This document shows positions 5,672-7,119 of a stretch of 7,119 bases of DNA, in pieces; within the stretch, counting starts at the first letter, position 1; each line of letters opens with the position of its first letter. The notes under the pieces were generated by a model. It was not told the DNA's origin, made no database searches, and worked only from the letters and a program-made list of their open reading frames with translations. The stretch covers positions 1 to 7,119 of the forward strand of contig CAJLPK010000082.1 in assembly GCA_905208455.1 (NCBI GenBank). Direction: 5' to 3'. The translations under genes and the position numbers were made by a program. Source of the DNA: an uncultured Bacillota bacterium (GTDB taxonomy: Bacteria; Bacillota; Clostridia; Christensenellales; QAND01).

Positions 5672-6871
5672 TTATTCCGCTGCAGATTCGTAGATCTCCT
5701 TGACAGCGGCCCGGTCCATCTTCATGAAGCCGTTGATGGCGGAATCCTCCGCCGGCACCGTCGCATCCAAAATGTTCGGAATCTCCTTAGGATCGATGCC
5801 CAGCTCCTTGATGGTCAGCGGCATGCCCAGGGAGGCCAGCCATGCCTTAAAGCGGCGCACCCCTTCCAGCGCTACGCTCTTGGCGTCCGCGTAGTCCGCA
5901 TCCACTTCAAACACATCCGTAGCAAACTGCGCCACACGAGCCACCTGCGCCTCGCTGCCGTGCTTGATGATGTACATCAGCATCGCCGGCATCATCACAG
6001 ACAAGCCTGCGCCGTGCGCTGTATCGTACATGCCGCTCATCTGCTGCTCCAAGCCGTGCTCGCCGCCCTTCGGCACGCCCGCGCGCCCAATGCTTGTCAA
6101 ATCATTATGGGAGAAAGAGCCAGCCAGCATCAGTTCCGCGCGCGCTTCATAATTTTCCGGGTCATTGACGGCAATCGGGCCGTACTTGACAACCGTTTTC
6201 AGCGTGCCCACACAATACTGATCGCCCAAGAAGCTGGCATCCGGGGTCAGATAACGCATATAGGTATGCGCAAAAATGTCCGCCGTGCCCGCGCCGGTCT
6301 GGTATTTGGAAACGGAATAGGTCAGCTCCGGGTTCATAATGGCAAACACAGGCCGGCAGGCCGGATTCATAAAGCCAAACTTTTTCTTGGTTTCCATATC
6401 GTCCACCAGTACGGAGGAGCCGCTGGTCTCGCTGCCTGCTGCGGAAATGGTATGGATCGTGCCGACCGGGATCATCTTTTCCGCCATCACGCCGTTATAG
6501 AACTGCCAATAGTTCCCGTCATTGGCCAGCCCCAGCGCAATGCCCTTGGCCGTATCAATGGTAGAGCCGCCGCCTACCGCCAGCATGAAGTCCACTTTTT
6601 CTTCCTGTGCCTTTTTCAGCCCGGATTCTACCAGGGAACGCAGCGGATTGGCTTTTACGCCGCCCAGCTCCACAAAGTCGATTTTCGCGTCGTTCAGGCA
6701 CTTTACCACCTTATCGTACAGGCCGCTGCGCTTGATGCTGCCGCCGCCGTATACAAACATGACCTTCGTGCCGCCATGCTTTTTGATCATGTTGGCGACT
6801 TCCATCTCGGTCCCCTTGCCGAACAGCACATCCGTGTACATGTGGAACTTAAAGTTGGAAAATGTCTTCAT
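5672..6871 (-). CDS. Iron-containing alcohol dehydrogenase (butanol dehydrogenase/YqhD-like)
   Basis: This 399-residue group III dehydrogenase reversibly reduces aldehydes to alcohols, typically as the last step of fermentation or for aldehyde detoxification in the cytoplasm. The N-terminal nucleotide-binding domain contains YGGGSIKRSG (41-50) and GGGSTIDTAKG (100-110). The metal site in the helical C-terminal domain is complete: D198 and H202 (in ADIFAHTY), H272 (EHGLEQQ) and H286 (DTAHGAGL), with the spacing of the YqhD/BdhA group. The YGGGS segment, where NAD-dependent FucO has an Asp, suggests a preference for NADP(H); this is inference from family knowledge. ATG 6871 has AAGGAG (6884-6879) 7 bases before it. 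It is a single-gene unit with its own upstream region and a terminator, placed just before the ribosomal operon. The natural substrate is not evident; butanal, propanal and other short aldehydes are usual for the group. Confidence 0.93.
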   Translation of the reverse strand: MKTFSNFKFHMYTDVLFGKGTEMEVANMIKKHGGTKVMFVYGGGSIKRSGLYDKVVKCLNDAKIDFVELGGVKANPLRSLVESGLKKAQEEKVDFMLAVGGGSTIDTAKGIALGLANDGNYWQFYNGVMAEKMIPVGTIHTISAAGSETSGSSVLVDDMETKKKFGFMNPACRPVFAIMNPELTYSVSKYQTGAGTADIFAHTYMRYLTPDASFLGDQYCVGTLKTVVKYGPIAVNDPENYEARAELMLAGSFSHNDLTSIGRAGVPKGGEHGLEQQMSGMYDTAHGAGLSVMMPAMLMYIIKHGSEAQVARVAQFATDVFEVDADYADAKSVALEGVRRFKAWLASLGMPLTIKELGIDPKEIPNILDATVPAEDSAINGFMKMDRAAVKEIYESAAE

Positions 6872-6888
6872 CCCTTTACTCCTTATCT

Positions 6889-6919
6889 ATTTTATTTTTT
6901 GAAAGGCGCCTTTTGTCAA
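6889..6919 (-). promoter_or_regulatory. Possible promoter/operator close to the alcohol dehydrogenase gene
   Basis: A perfect TTGACA (6919-6914) stands 48 bases before the gene. It is followed directly by the 12-bp palindrome AAAGGCGCCTTT (6913-6902) and then TAAAAT (6894-6889). The spacer is 19 bases, and a start about 7 bases on would fall within the ribosome binding site, so use of this pair as a promoter is doubtful. The palindrome is a candidate operator. Confidence 0.3.
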
Positions 6920-7031
6920 GGTCCCTTTACAATGCTATGCAGGTATATACGTTATCATCGAACAAAACCAAAACTCGTGCCGAAAATATAAAAAAGGAAA
7001 CACACAAAATACAATATTTATTTCATCTCTT

Positions 7032-7060
7032 ATAATAATACGATTTCATATCAAATGCAA
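7032..7060 (-). promoter_or_regulatory. Possible upstream promoter of the alcohol dehydrogenase gene
   Basis: TTGCAT (7060-7055), a 17-base spacer and TATTAT (7037-7032) lie in a strongly AT-rich stretch just after the preceding gene's terminator. The -10 is good (5 of 6) and the -35 weak (3 of 6). Use would give a leader of about 150 bases, including the palindrome nearer the gene. The interval from 6885 to 7065 holds no convincing coding region. Confidence 0.35.
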
Positions 7061-7065
7061 GGCAT

Positions 7066-7092
7066 GAAAAAAGGGACTGCTTTGCAGTCCCT
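7066..7092 (-). terminator. Intrinsic terminator of the gene at the right edge
   Basis: On the minus strand AGGGACTGC (7092-7084) pairs with GCAGTCCCT (7080-7072) around a 3-base AAA loop, and a run of T residues follows (about 7072-7067). The 9-bp perfect stem lies 12 bases after a TAA stop codon, a textbook intrinsic terminator for a minus-strand gene that enters from the right. Confidence 0.88.
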
Positions 7093-7104
7093 CACTCTCG
7101 TCTC

Positions 7105-7119
7105 TTATTCGATGACTTC
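7105..7119 (-). CDS. Last four codons of a minus-strand gene (identity unknown)
   Basis: Read on the minus strand, the edge gives E-V-I-E followed by TAA (7107-7105), 12 bases before a strong terminator. Position and terminator argue that this is a real 3' end. Four residues cannot identify a protein. An ending of this kind is compatible with elongation factor Tu, whose gene often precedes rpmG-secE-nusG in Clostridia, but that is speculation. Confidence 0.5.
   Translation of the reverse strand, partial: EVIE

Noticed and set aside
5960..6991. A 343-codon open frame on the plus strand, antisense to the alcohol dehydrogenase gene
   Set aside because: Its product is His/Arg-rich without recognisable domains, it has no ribosome binding site, and it mirrors a well-supported gene on the other strand.

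Overview
The window looks like chromosomal DNA from a low-to-moderate-GC Gram-positive anaerobe, most likely a member of the Clostridia. The evidence is strong AGGAGG-type ribosome binding sites, a zinc-type L33, an L10 leader of the Firmicutes pattern, near-perfect sigma-A promoters with extended -10 elements, and an iron-dependent alcohol dehydrogenase typical of fermenters. Base composition is about half G+C, so AT-rich Clostridium proper is unlikely. I cannot name the genus.

Layout. On the plus strand, positions 1-1967 hold the 3' part of a MATE-family membrane transporter, an overlapping MarR-type regulator and an alpha/beta hydrolase. This is probably one transcription unit, with a short hairpin between the last two genes. 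A 13-bp symmetrical hairpin at about 1966-1998 ends it and also ends the opposing ribosomal operon. On the minus strand, reading right to left, positions 5593 to 2008 carry rpmG (L33), secE, nusG, rplK (L11), rplA (L1), rplJ (L10) and rplL (L7/L12). Further right, also on the minus strand, are an iron-containing alcohol dehydrogenase (5672-6871) and the last four codons of another gene with its terminator (7066-7119).

Regulation is the most interesting part. The operon has one strong promoter before rpmG and a second just after rplA. The second drives an L10 leader whose parts can be traced by eye: an L10 recognition region, an intrinsic terminator, and an antiterminator pairing in which the 5' strand of the L10 site pairs with the loop and 3' arm of the terminator. 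In addition, the untranslated regions before rplK and rplA each hold a small two-helix RNA of the same design. Each has an outer GUGG/CCAC stem, an asymmetric internal loop with GA on one side and a strand ending UGA on the other, and an inner stem whose sequence differs between the copies while pairing is kept. The design resembles the L1 site of 23S rRNA, and each copy sits at or just upstream of the ribosome binding site. I infer that L1 represses its own synthesis and that of L11 through two separate sites.

The genes cooperate in making and running the ribosome: L33, L11, L1, L10 and L12 are large-subunit proteins (L10/L12 form the stalk and L11 its base), NusG is a transcription elongation factor, and SecE is part of the protein-export channel. 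rpoB, usually found after rplL, is not there; a terminator and convergent accessory genes follow instead. No mobile element, CRISPR array, tRNA or rRNA was seen.
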